From Nitrospinaceae bacterium (GTDB lineage: Bacteria; Nitrospinota; Nitrospinia; Nitrospinales; Nitrospinaceae): a DNA stretch of 64,000 nt. Every line of letters starts with the position of its first letter. Position 1 is the stretch's first letter. Positions 44,450-53,298 of the stretch are shown here, piece after piece. Position numbers and translations under genes: made by a program. The stretch covers positions 96,662 through 160,661 of the forward strand of contig JANQEK010000037.1 of NCBI GenBank assembly GCA_028278405.1, in the 5' to 3' direction. The notes beneath the pieces are model-generated. The model was given only the letters and a program-made list of their open reading frames with translations. It did not search any database and had not been told where the DNA came from.

Positions 44450-44455
44450 CCCTTC

Positions 44456-46603
44456 CTAGAAAATTTTCCCAGATTTCAACAATTCTTCCATCTCGTCCTT
44501 GCTGAGAGGTTTGCTGAACAGATAGCCTTGAGCTTCGTCACAACTTAATTCCGTTAAAAATTTTCTCTGCTCTTCTGTTTCCACGCCTTCGGCAATAGTT
44601 TTCATATTCAGGCTTTGCGCCAAGGTGACGACAGCTTTAGTGATAGCCGCGTTTGTCTGCAGGCTAAAATCTTTCACAAAGGTTTGATCGATTTTCAAGT
44701 AATCGAGAGGCAGGTTTTTCAGATAGTTGAGGGAGGAGAAACCGGTTCCGAAGTCGTCAATCGAAATTTTGATTCCCAATTCACTGAGTTTGTTCAGGAT
44801 AGAGACTGCCAGAGTCGTATCCTGCATCAAAACACTTTCAGTAATTTCCAATTCCAGGTACTGGGGCAAAAACTTTGTTTTTTTAAGAACCTTGCTGATT
44901 TCGGATACCAGGTTGGGATGAGTGAACTGCACGACGGACAAGTTGACCGATATGTGTATTTCCGGCAATCCGGCTTCCTGCCACATCTTGGCCTGTCGGC
45001 AGGCGGTGACCAAAACCCAATGCCCCATTTGAATAATGAGCCGGGTTTCCTCAGCAATAGGGATGAACTGATCGGGCATGACCAGACCCAGCTCCGGACT
45101 GTCCCAACGTATGAGGGCCTCCATGCCTGCAATTTTGCCTGTGCTTAAATTTACCTTGGGTTGATAATACAATTCAAATTCTTCACGATCCAATGCCTTT
45201 CTCAGGTTCTTTTCTACCGCCAGCCGCTCCATGGCTTTGAAATTCATCGCAGGAGTGTACAACTGGAATGTATTACGTCCTTTTTCTTTGGCGCGGTACA
45301 TGGCCAGATCGGAGTTTTTCAACAGTGTTTTGATTTCCATTCCATCGTCGGGAAAGATGGAGATACCAATGCTGCAACCGATGTACAATTCGTTATCCCC
45401 TATTTTCATGGGCGGAGTTACAGCGTCGAGAATTTTCTCGGCCAGTCGGGCAGTGTGATCCGTATCCGTTAATCCTGGAATGAGGACAATAAACTCGTCT
45501 CCTCCCATTCGCGCGATGGTATCCTGCTTGCGCAGCACTTTCTTGATTCTCAACGAAACCTGTTGCAGCAACTGGTCGCCGGCTTCATGCCCCAATGAAT
45601 CATTGATGGTTTTAAAATGGTCCAGGTCCAGAAAAAGAATAGCCACCTTCTGATTGTTGCGGGAAGCGTTGGCTAAAGCCACTGCGAGGCGATCGTTGAG
45701 CAGGTTCCGGTTGGGCAGTCCCGTCAAGGAATCGTAGTAAGCCATTTGGCGGATAGTATTTTCCATCTGCTTTCGTTCGGTAATATCCTGAACCCATACC
45801 AGGATTTCCGAATGGGACTTTTTGGGTTCCACCAGTTGGAGTTTGCATTCGGCAGGATAGGAAGATCCGTCTTTTCTATTGATCGTGGTTTCAAACGAAA
45901 CCATGGGGCGAATTTTGTTTATCAGAGATTCACACATCTGACTCAGTTTTTTTGGATCCAGATTGGGTGCCAGCTCGATAAATGTTTTCTTTTTTATTTC
46001 TTCAGGTGTGAATCCTGTATCCACGCATGCCAGGAAATTGGCTTTGATAAACTGAAAGGTCTTCGGTTGGATGACCAACACTTCTCGATAATATTCGTCG
46101 AGTGGAGAAGCGATACTTTGCGTTGGATCTTCTTTCTTGGAATCTCTATCGGAAGTACTGGACGAAACCAACCCGGTCGAAATCTTTCTGGAACGTGCAG
46201 ACAAGGTTTTCATGATGGCCATGAGGGCTTGGGGCTGCGTAGCAAAATATTCCTGAAACTGGGTTTCGCTGATTTCCAATAATACCGATGGAACCAATGC
46301 CCGTGCGCCTGCCGTTCTAGGGCGGGATTCGATCAGAGACATTTCGCCAAAGAATGTTCCCGGCAACATACTGGTTAAGGCTTTGTCACCCTGATAGATC
46401 AGGATTTCCCCTTTCAGCACAATGTACATCGCGCTTCCCGGATCCCCTTCGCTGAACACAAGGGTTTCTGATTTCAGGGAAATTTCCTTGCTTTCCTGAG
46501 CCAGTCTTTCCAGGGTGGATTCGTGGAAAAAACTAAGGACGTCGATGGTCTTCAGAATTTCCTTTTTTTGGTCGGAAGAAATAGATGACGTAGAACTGGG
46601 CAT
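44456..46603 (-). CDS. cNMP-binding / PAS / GGDEF / EAL cyclic-di-GMP protein
   Basis: A 715-residue cytoplasmic signalling protein. Residues about 15-140 form a cyclic-nucleotide-binding domain (YIVLKGEILIYQGDKA, GTFFGEMSLIESRPRTAGARA). A PAS domain follows (about 165-280, ending WVQDITERKQ). The GGDEF domain is intact (ARMGGDEFIV) with an RxxD inhibitory site (RKQD) five residues before it. The EAL domain keeps GMEALIRW, LEITESVLM, IDDFGTGFSSL, KIDQTFVKD and AEGVETEEQ, so both cyclase and phosphodiesterase sites look usable. It would couple a nucleotide signal and a PAS input to c-di-GMP level. No partner gene adjoins it. Confidence 0.93.
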   Translation of the reverse strand: MPSSTSSISSDQKKEILKTIDVLSFFHESTLERLAQESKEISLKSETLVFSEGDPGSAMYIVLKGEILIYQGDKALTSMLPGTFFGEMSLIESRPRTAGARALVPSVLLEISETQFQEYFATQPQALMAIMKTLSARSRKISTGLVSSSTSDRDSKKEDPTQSIASPLDEYYREVLVIQPKTFQFIKANFLACVDTGFTPEEIKKKTFIELAPNLDPKKLSQMCESLINKIRPMVSFETTINRKDGSSYPAECKLQLVEPKKSHSEILVWVQDITERKQMENTIRQMAYYDSLTGLPNRNLLNDRLAVALANASRNNQKVAILFLDLDHFKTINDSLGHEAGDQLLQQVSLRIKKVLRKQDTIARMGGDEFIVLIPGLTDTDHTARLAEKILDAVTPPMKIGDNELYIGCSIGISIFPDDGMEIKTLLKNSDLAMYRAKEKGRNTFQLYTPAMNFKAMERLAVEKNLRKALDREEFELYYQPKVNLSTGKIAGMEALIRWDSPELGLVMPDQFIPIAEETRLIIQMGHWVLVTACRQAKMWQEAGLPEIHISVNLSVVQFTHPNLVSEISKVLKKTKFLPQYLELEITESVLMQDTTLAVSILNKLSELGIKISIDDFGTGFSSLNYLKNLPLDYLKIDQTFVKDFSLQTNAAITKAVVTLAQSLNMKTIAEGVETEEQRKFLTELSCDEAQGYLFSKPLSKDEMEELLKSGKIF

Positions 46604-47166
46604 TGTGACGATCGGATTGAATGCGACTGAAGTTGAAATGATCTACTATTTTATTCTAGCAGATAATATTCAATGTGCCAGTTGTTAAGCCCTTGAAAGG
46701 CAAGGAGGTCAGGGCATTTTCATGACACAAAATGAACAGTCGGGAGGACTCGGACTCTGGTCTTTCAGATTTTTAGGGATCGAAGCCTGAAGAGGGGGGA
46801 TAAGAGGTGCCTTGGGAGACGCCTTCTAGGAAGAGAGCAGGGATGCTTGCAGATTGGATAATATTTTCAATAGCATAGCGAGATCAAAGGGTACCCGCCA
46901 GGATCAATGGAAGCAACATTGGCAATGGCTTCTCTAGGGAGGTTCAACCCTGACGGGCCCCATTTTGAAATATTCCAAAAATGGAAAAATCCACCCTATA
47001 TATGGACCTTGTAAACCGGGAAATATTCCCAAATTCTTTAAATAGAGGTTCTGGAGAGGGGGATTGTGCAAGACCGCGAGGCGGAGTTTGTGCTCACCGC
47101 ATCGAGAGGCGACCGGTCGGAGAGTATCGAGAGAATTGAAGCGGTTGAATCGGGATTCAGAATCCT
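46604..47166. other. 563-base intergenic region with a repeated GAAATATTCC motif
   Basis: No gene can be supported here. The notable content is GAAATATTCC at 46967-46976 and again at 47020-47029, each followed by a run of A and 53 bases apart. The second copy sits inside GGGAA-ATA-TTCCC. Between them is CCCTATATATGG. On the minus strand this is about 370-430 bases upstream of the c-di-GMP gene. Nothing resembling a terminator after the LuxR-type gene was found. Confidence 0.4.
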
Positions 47167-48150
47167 TCAGGAAAAACTACCGTCATGGGCTTCATCAGCA
47201 TGCTGGTTGAGATACGCAACCAGTTGCGTGCGGGAATTCACCTGTAGTTTTTTATGGATTTTCTTCAGATGGGTCTTAACCGTATGAGCGCTGATAAACA
47301 GCCGCTCGGCAATTTCATTGCGTCCTAATCCGTCGTGGATCAAACAACAGATTTCCATTTCGCGCCAGGTGAGACCCGCTTTTTCAATCAATCGGTTGGA
47401 TTTGGTGAATGGATCGGCGGCCGGGTGAATGCGTAACAGCCATAGTCCAGAATCGTTCAATCCCTGGACTTTCAGGGGAATCAGGTACAGCTTGTAGGTT
47501 CCTTTGGGAAGGGTAAAGAAGGAAACCTCCCGTCCCCACTTTTCGTCCTCCTTTTCCGGATTAGATGTATCCAGGGTGGCCTGCTCTTTTTCAAGAACTT
47601 TAACCAGGTTCTGCGGCAGTTCTAAATCAGAAGTTAAATCGAATATCTCTCGAAAGGCCTGATTGGCGGTAACCACTTTTTGCGAGTTATTGACTACAGC
47701 TACAACAGCAATCCCTGAAGAGGATTTAAGCAGACCTTGAACCATCGCTTGCGATTTGACCAACTCTTCCTCCAGTATCACAGATTTAATTTTGTGAACG
47801 AGGAGCGAAAAGAGAACCTGTGCCTGATTTTCGTTTCTTAAATAAATTTGTTCGCTGACTTCGTTTTGGAGCAACAGGAGTTGAGCAAAAGGATCCTCTT
47901 CAAGGTAAGATCGGATGGCTTCCTGATCCGGAACGCTCAACGCGGAGCACCCTATTAGGGGCGGAGGATTTGATTTGGACACCTGGATCACAAAGTGACG
48001 AAAATCGTCTTCGAAGACGGGATAGATATGGTCCTTGATTGCTTTGCTGAGTTCCCCCCGGTTTTTACATTCCAATAGAATTTTTAATGCTTCCTGTAAT
48101 GAAAAATTTCCGGATGCTGCCATTGGCGGGGACTCGGCTTTTGTATTCAT
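47167..48150 (-). CDS. LuxR-type transcriptional regulator with PAS-like sensor
   Basis: A 327-residue regulator. The C-terminal helix-turn-helix is complete (LTWREMEICCLIHDGLGRNEIAERLFISAHTVKTHLKKIHKKL in part), with the IAERLFIS and TVKTHL recognition features. The middle (about 140-245) resembles a PAS domain (GIAVVAVVNNSQKVVTANQAFREIF). The N-terminal third is helical without a known domain. It has no receiver domain, so it probably senses a ligand or partner directly. Divergent from the small exported-protein gene. Confidence 0.85.
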   Translation of the reverse strand: MNTKAESPPMAASGNFSLQEALKILLECKNRGELSKAIKDHIYPVFEDDFRHFVIQVSKSNPPPLIGCSALSVPDQEAIRSYLEEDPFAQLLLLQNEVSEQIYLRNENQAQVLFSLLVHKIKSVILEEELVKSQAMVQGLLKSSSGIAVVAVVNNSQKVVTANQAFREIFDLTSDLELPQNLVKVLEKEQATLDTSNPEKEDEKWGREVSFFTLPKGTYKLYLIPLKVQGLNDSGLWLLRIHPAADPFTKSNRLIEKAGLTWREMEICCLIHDGLGRNEIAERLFISAHTVKTHLKKIHKKLQVNSRTQLVAYLNQHADEAHDGSFS

Positions 48151-48498
48151 ATCGGGCTCAGCGTTGCAGGAATATTGATTAAGCCATTGGATTGCATGAT
48201 CATAATTTAATTTCGAAAAGATGTCAAAGCAAACCCCTTCTTCGCCTGAATGAGCCAGATTGGAAAAAGTGGGAGAGAGACAAGAGCTCGGTCGATATTC
48301 GGCTCCTCAAAAAATCGACTATGGCGAAGAGGGCGCCACCAGACCACCAAACTGGGTAAAAAATACCCCATTCGTGGTATTGTTTGGTTTTGGGATGATT
48401 GTTAGCCTTACAATTAAACCGAGCCGGAAACAGGTAAATGTAAACTAATATCCTCTTTCAAAATTCTTATAAATTGGATGGTTGGAGGCAATATTTTT
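48151..48498. other. intergenic region between luxR-type gene and small exported protein
   Basis: Contains an inverted repeat AATACC (48362-48367) / GGTATT (48376-48381) with an eight-base centre, and a TACAAT box (48409-48414). A 62-codon frame (48260-48448, TTG start) has no ribosome binding site and I do not support it. GGAGG at about 48482-48486 belongs to the next gene. Confidence 0.4.
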
Positions 48499-48801
48499 AT
48501 GAGGCTTGAGCAGGAACAGCGTCGGGCGTCATGTTTCAGAAAGACAAAATTGGTGAAGAAAAAACTCAATTTCTGGACCCTTAATATTTTGTTAACGATC
48601 ATGACGTCATTCTTATTGAATGGTGGAGTGCTTTCCGCAAGTACAGAAATGATTTCACCAGGTAAAGGCGCAATAGGTGCCATCAAGCTTCAAGGAAAGA
48701 ATACACTTACTCGAGGCAACACATTTTCCATTTCTCATCAGTTAGAAAAAGCTTTGGCTAAGAGAAATCAGATCAGCGTTCTTCCTAAAGAGAATCGATG
48801 A
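48499..48801 (+). CDS. small exported protein, 100 aa, function unknown
   Basis: The basic N-terminus (CFRKTKLVKKKLNFW) is followed by a hydrophobic stretch (TLNILLTIMTSFLLNGGVLSAS), consistent with a long signal peptide, and about 55 further residues without a recognised domain. The ATG at 48499 has GGAGG about 12 bases upstream, better than the ATG at 48478. It is unassigned and could be a lineage-specific peptide. Confidence 0.45.
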   Translation: MRLEQEQRRASCFRKTKLVKKKLNFWTLNILLTIMTSFLLNGGVLSASTEMISPGKGAIGAIKLQGKNTLTRGNTFSISHQLEKALAKRNQISVLPKENR

Positions 48802-48835
48802 TCAATCGCTTTATTCCAGTTTATCTGTAAAAATT

Positions 48836-48909
48836 CACGCCGCCGGAAACTTTCTATCCTTGCTCCCCTAAGGACTCCTCAGAAGAAAGTTTACGAGCCC
48901 GGCGGCGTG
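48836..48909 (+). ncRNA. strong three-helix hairpin upstream of vanZ-like gene, candidate structured RNA
   Basis: CACGCCGCCGG (48836-48846) pairs perfectly with CCGGCGGCGTG (48899-48909). Inside it, AAACTTTCT (48847-48855) pairs with AGAAAGTTT (48884-48892), and inside that TCCTT (48857-48861) pairs with AAGGA (48870-48874) around an eight-base loop. Bulges are confined mainly to the 3' side (six and nine bases). No T-run follows, so it is not a typical terminator. It ends 13 bases before the VanZ-like ATG, which lacks a visible ribosome binding site. It could be a 5' regulatory element, a processed RNA, or a palindromic repeat unit. Confidence 0.45.
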
Positions 48910-48922
48910 TTACAATCTTTCC

Positions 48923-49318
48923 ATGAATCCTTTAAAATTTAAATTTTTGTGGACCTTGATCGGATACGGTTTGGTTCTTCTGGTTGTGGCCTTGTCCTTG
49001 TTGCCTGGACCGCCCATACCCATACACTTCCGATGGTCGGACAAGCTGTATCACGTTTTGGCTTATGGGGTCCTGATGCTTTGGTTTGCTCAACTTCATC
49101 CTAAATCCCGGTATGTCTGGTTGGCATGCGGTTTTATTGCTTTGGGCGCTCTTATGGAGATTTTACAGTTGCAGCTGGTCGACCGGAGGGGAGATATTTG
49201 GGATGTTGCAGCGAACAGTCTGGGGGCTATTTTGAGTTGGAGGCTCGCGTTCACCGGGAAGAACACCCTCCTTTATCAGTTTGAGAATTGGTGTTTGAAG
49301 CCCGGTAGCGGAAAGTAA
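48923..49318 (+). CDS. VanZ-like membrane protein
   Basis: A 131-residue protein with about four membrane helices and VanZ-like features: RWSDKLYHVLAYGVLMLWFAQLHP, a central helix with GALMEILQLQL, and the conserved DRRGDIWDVAANSLGAI that marks this family. VanZ-type proteins are widespread and most have no assigned role outside glycopeptide resistance clusters. It is preceded by the hairpin region. Confidence 0.8.
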   Translation: MNPLKFKFLWTLIGYGLVLLVVALSLLPGPPIPIHFRWSDKLYHVLAYGVLMLWFAQLHPKSRYVWLACGFIALGALMEILQLQLVDRRGDIWDVAANSLGAILSWRLAFTGKNTLLYQFENWCLKPGSGK

Positions 49319-49342
49319 TACTGCAGTTCTAGCGTAACGGAT

Positions 49343-50401
49343 TTATTTTTTCAGCAATTCCTGGCGGTTCAGTCCCGCCAGCGCCAGATCGTGCTCGACC
49401 ATCATTTCCACCAGTTCCTTAAAGGATGTTTTTGGAGTCCAGCCCAGTTGGGTCTTGGCCTTGGTGCAGTCTCCCAGCAGGGTTTCGACCTCGGCGGGCC
49501 GGAAATATTTGGGATTCACTTCTACCAGAATCTTGCCGGTCGATTTGTCCACTCCCTTTTCCTTTGCTCCAGAACCCTGCCAATCCAGCTCAATTCCGCA
49601 AAAACCGAAAGCGAGATCAACAAATTCGCGGACTGTTTTCTGTTCTCCGGTAGCCAGTACATAGTCCTCAGGCTTGTCCTGTTGAAGCATCATCCACATT
49701 CCTTCAACATAATCTTTGGCATAGCCCCAATCACGCCTGGCACCCAAATTTCCCAGTGACAATGTCTCTGTTTTTCCCTGAAGGATTTGCGCCAGGGTCA
49801 TGGTGATTTTGCGCGTCACAAAATTCTCGCCCCGGCGCGGGGACTCGTGGTTGAACAAAATGCCGCTGCATGCGAACAGATCGTACGACTCCCGGTAATT
49901 GATGGTGATCCAGTGGGCGTACAATTTAGCGACTCCGTATGGGCTGCGCGGGTAGAATGGCGTGTTTTCATTTTGTGGTGTTTCCACCACCTTGCCGTAC
50001 AACTCACTTGTGGAAGCCTGATAAAAGCGCGTTTTGTTTTTAAGCCCCATGCTGTTGATCGCATCCAGAAGGCGGAGTGTTCCCATGCCATCGACCTGGG
50101 CAGTATAATCGGGTGTGGCAAAACTGACGGCGACATGGCTTTGCGCTGCCAGGTTGTACACTTCATCGGGTTGGATCGCAGCAATCAATTTGTTGAGGCT
50201 GGTGGAATCGGTCATGTCTCCGTAATGCAGTTGAAATTGGCCGGATGCTTTGGTTCTCTGGCGGATATCTTCGATCCTTCCACGATTGAAAAAGGACGAT
50301 CGCCGCACCAGTCCATGTACTTCGTAGCCCTTTTCAAGCAGCAACTCAGAAAGATAAGAACCGTCCTGCCCCGTAACTCCTGTGATAAAAGCTTTTTTCA
50401 T
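49343..50401 (-). CDS. gmd: GDP-mannose 4,6-dehydratase
   Basis: A 352-residue SDR enzyme of full Gmd length. NAD(P) motif [10 protein letters not shown], catalytic T/S-E in [11 protein letters not shown]-x3-K in [12 protein letters not shown], and the [17 protein letters not shown] and [15 protein letters not shown] signatures. It converts GDP-mannose to GDP-4-keto-6-deoxy-mannose, precursor of fucose, rhamnose or perosamine. No fucose synthase (fcl) is adjacent. It is the last gene of the polysaccharide run, 66 bases after a second, shorter paralogue. Confidence 0.93.
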   Translation of the reverse strand: MKKAFITGVTGQDGSYLSELLLEKGYEVHGLVRRSSFFNRGRIEDIRQRTKASGQFQLHYGDMTDSTSLNKLIAAIQPDEVYNLAAQSHVAVSFATPDYTAQVDGMGTLRLLDAINSMGLKNKTRFYQASTSELYGKVVETPQNENTPFYPRSPYGVAKLYAHWITINYRESYDLFACSGILFNHESPRRGENFVTRKITMTLAQILQGKTETLSLGNLGARRDWGYAKDYVEGMWMMLQQDKPEDYVLATGEQKTVREFVDLAFGFCGIELDWQGSGAKEKGVDKSTGKILVEVNPKYFRPAEVETLLGDCTKAKTQLGWTPKTSFKELVEMMVEHDLALAGLNRQELLKK

Positions 50402-50467
50402 AAGTACATGTCCCTATGGAAATTTTAAGAGTTTAGTCTCAACCAGCGTATTGTGTGCATTATTCTA

Positions 50468-51448
50468 TTATTGCAGCAACGATTGAAAATATTCAAGGTC
50501 CGACTGAACCATTTCCCGCACAAGCTCTTCGAACGAGACCTTTGGTTCCCACTGCAACCGGGAGCGGATTCTGCTTGTATCGCCAACCAGCGGAACTTCT
50601 TCCTTCGGCCGGTAAAACTCAGGATCGATTACCAGGTATTCTTTGTAATCCAAATCCAGTTCTCCGAAGGCCCGCTCCAGAAAGTCGACGATGGTGTGTG
50701 TCGTCCCGGTGGCAATGACATAATGGTCCGGTTGCTCGGCGTTCAACATGGCATGCATGGCGATCACGGTGTCTCCGGCATGACTCCAATCCCTCTCGGA
50801 TTCGATGTTGCCCAGTCTGAGCTCCGATTCCATACCCAGCTTGATTTTTACCGCAGTCGAAGTGATCTTACGGGTAACGAAACGGTGCCCCCGGCGGGGA
50901 GATTCATGGTTGTACAAGATCCCGGTACAGGCGAATAATCCCAAGTGGTCGCGGTAATAGCGAACCAGATCATGCCCGATTACTTTGGAGACTCCATAAA
51001 TCGACCGTGGATTGAACGGCGTTTCCTCGTTTTGCGGGGTTTCGGATGCCTGGCCGAACATTTCTGACGATCCTGCGAAAAAAAACCGGCAAGCCGGCGC
51101 ATGGTTCTTCAGGTTCGTCAACAGGTGATGAGTACTTTGAGTATTGGTTTTCAAAATAGTTGTTTCGTCCTTCGGGGAAGGAAATACAAACGTTTCAGCG
51201 GCGAGGTGGTAGCACTCATCCGGTTGAACGGTTTGGACCAGAGTATCCAGAAAATTATAATCCTCCAGATTTCCCGCATGCAGGAACAACTTGTCCCGAA
51301 TCGACTGGATTCTCCAAAGAGAAGGGTCCTCTTCGGTGTCGGCATCTGAGCGGACCAGCCCATGCACCTCGTATCCCCGGGCGAGCAGATATTCGGCAAG
51401 ATAACTTCCATCTTGCCCCGTTATTCCAGTGATCAGTGCTTTTTTCAT
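50468..51448 (-). CDS. second GDP-mannose 4,6-dehydratase-like SDR enzyme
   Basis: A 326-residue Gmd paralogue. NAD(P) motif [17 protein letters not shown] in place of the usual STSELYG, Y-x3-K in SIYGVSKVIGHDL, and [16 protein letters not shown]. The catalytic residues are retained, so it should still be a dehydratase, but substrate preference may differ. It is 38 bases after the GT2/methyltransferase fusion. Confidence 0.85.
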   Translation of the reverse strand: MKKALITGITGQDGSYLAEYLLARGYEVHGLVRSDADTEEDPSLWRIQSIRDKLFLHAGNLEDYNFLDTLVQTVQPDECYHLAAETFVFPSPKDETTILKTNTQSTHHLLTNLKNHAPACRFFFAGSSEMFGQASETPQNEETPFNPRSIYGVSKVIGHDLVRYYRDHLGLFACTGILYNHESPRRGHRFVTRKITSTAVKIKLGMESELRLGNIESERDWSHAGDTVIAMHAMLNAEQPDHYVIATGTTHTIVDFLERAFGELDLDYKEYLVIDPEFYRPKEEVPLVGDTSRIRSRLQWEPKVSFEELVREMVQSDLEYFQSLLQ

Positions 51449-51486
51449 ATGAGTCAGGAGGACAGCGAAAGGCGGTCTTCACCGGG

Positions 51487-53145
51487 TCAGGCCCTGGGTT
51501 GTTTGTCCTCAATCCGCTTGCAAATGAACAATTGAATATCGCCAAAACTGAACGGAATCATAATATTATTGAGACGAGTATTGCTGATCTTTTCCCCCAG
51601 GAATTTGGCTCCAAAAATGCCCAGGGCATCCAGTTTGACGAAGAGGTACTCCAGAGTAATGATGTGAGTGTATTTTTGATGATGCACAAGTTCCAGGCCG
51701 GCTTTGTTCAACAATTGTTTCATGGCATCCAGCGTGAAATAGAACAGGTGCATATCCATATACCACGGCCATCTTTCCTTGAGAATTTTCGGATACCAAT
51801 TGTCGATGAAAAGGGTGGAAAACGCGAAGACCCCGCCCGGCTTCAAACGAGAATGGATCAGTTTCATCTCCTCGATAGGATGTGGTAGATGTTCCATGAC
51901 ATCCCACATGGTAACGACATCAAAGGAGCCTTCTTTTACGGGTAGGTCGTTGAGAGTCCCCTGAAATACAGTTTGCTTCATCACTCTTTCAGAATATTCA
52001 GCCGCCCACTTGGAAGGCTCCACCCCAAGAGTTTCGAATCCATTTTCCTGGGCAACTTTAAGGGAGACGCCGCAGTAAGATCCGATATCAAGCAACTTTC
52101 CGGAATGGGGAATGTAAGGTTTGATTTTTTCAAAATTGTATCGAAACGTTTTGAAACGGGAATCGATATTTTTTAAATAAGTCTGATCTTCTACATCGGA
52201 ATAAAAGCTGAGCAGTTTTTCCGCGTCGTGGCGTGTTTCATTGAACACCAGTCCGCAATGCAGGCATTTCAGAATTCTTCCATGGGTTCGATGGCCGCTG
52301 CTGGTGCATTGGTAAACGGATGCATCTTCATTTTCTGCATGCTTGGCCTTGAACATCTCCATATGGAAAATTGATCCGCAATTTTCGCAGGAGAGGGATT
52401 TTTTGGTTTCCTTATCCGGTTGGTAAACGGCGAACGGAATGACAAACAGTCTCCGGTAAAACAGGCGGCTGATGTTGTAAATGGCTTTGTATATCTCTCG
52501 TTTGGAAATCTTGGAAGTTCCGGCTCGTCGGTCTTCAAAGTAAATGGGAAATTCGGCCAGTTTGCGTGTGGCCAGCCGGACCACAAAAATGGACTCCATA
52601 AAAAATGAATATCCATCCGACCAGATCGAGTCCAAATCCATCTGCTTGAGCAAGGAAAGTGAAAAACCACGATAGGATGTGGTGGCTTCGTGAGTTGGAA
52701 TTCCCAGTAAGTATCGCGCCAGGGTGTTGGCGGTTTTACTGATCAGGGTACGGGTAAATCCATAATCGCATCGGCCGCCTTTGGTATAACGCGACCCGAT
52801 GACAAAGTCGTTATCCTCCAAAAGCTGCTTGATGATGGGAAGATATTTGGGATTGTGCGAAAAGTCGGCATCCATGGTAATGAGATGCTCGTACTCATGG
52901 TGGATCGCATATTTCATTGCCATCAGATGTGCTGTTCCCAGACCCAGCTTGGAGGGCCGATGAATCACATGAATGGCCGGATTTGCGGCTGAGAGCCGGT
53001 CCAAAAGACCGCCGGTTCCGTCCGGAGAGTTGTCGTCAACCACGAGGATTTCCGCATCTGGCAGATGCTGAAAAATTTCGTTGAGAATGTTTTCGACGTT
53101 GTCCGATTCGTTGTAAGTAGCAGTAAAAACCAGGGTTTTTGCCAT
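51487..53145 (-). CDS. GT2 glycosyltransferase fused to zinc-ribbon and SAM methyltransferase domains
   Basis: A 552-residue three-part protein. Residues 1-240 are a GT2 (DPM1/polyprenol-phosphate sugar-transferase-like) domain with ATYNESDNVENIL, VVDDNSPDGT and the D-x-D at 92-94 (MDADFSHNPK). A zinc ribbon follows with C253-x2-C256 and C294-x2-C297. From about 340 a class I SAM methyltransferase domain is present (LLDIGSYCGVSLKVA, FDVVTMWDVMEHLPHP). No membrane helices are evident. It may transfer a sugar to a lipid carrier and methylate it or a sugar product. It lies between rmlD and the gmd pair in the same direction. Confidence 0.85.
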   Translation of the reverse strand: MAKTLVFTATYNESDNVENILNEIFQHLPDAEILVVDDNSPDGTGGLLDRLSAANPAIHVIHRPSKLGLGTAHLMAMKYAIHHEYEHLITMDADFSHNPKYLPIIKQLLEDNDFVIGSRYTKGGRCDYGFTRTLISKTANTLARYLLGIPTHEATTSYRGFSLSLLKQMDLDSIWSDGYSFFMESIFVVRLATRKLAEFPIYFEDRRAGTSKISKREIYKAIYNISRLFYRRLFVIPFAVYQPDKETKKSLSCENCGSIFHMEMFKAKHAENEDASVYQCTSSGHRTHGRILKCLHCGLVFNETRHDAEKLLSFYSDVEDQTYLKNIDSRFKTFRYNFEKIKPYIPHSGKLLDIGSYCGVSLKVAQENGFETLGVEPSKWAAEYSERVMKQTVFQGTLNDLPVKEGSFDVVTMWDVMEHLPHPIEEMKLIHSRLKPGGVFAFSTLFIDNWYPKILKERWPWYMDMHLFYFTLDAMKQLLNKAGLELVHHQKYTHIITLEYLFVKLDALGIFGAKFLGEKISNTRLNNIMIPFSFGDIQLFICKRIEDKQPRA

Positions 53146-53298
53146 GAAGTCGCGACTGTCTGGAGACAGATAAAAGTTAAATCAATGTCTGGGAACGGGT
53201 TGGCACTCAAATCCCATGAGAAGCCTCTCTTTTTATTATAGGGGCTACTTTTAAGGAAAACAGTTTAATTTTTGGGGGATTCTGGCCTTTGAGAGGGC

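Noticed and set aside
47066..47287. 73-residue plus-strand frame
   Set aside because: Runs antisense into the helix-turn-helix of the LuxR-type gene and has no supported start.
48260..48448. 62-residue plus-strand frame with one hydrophobic stretch
   Set aside because: TTG start with no ribosome binding site; not convincing without conservation.
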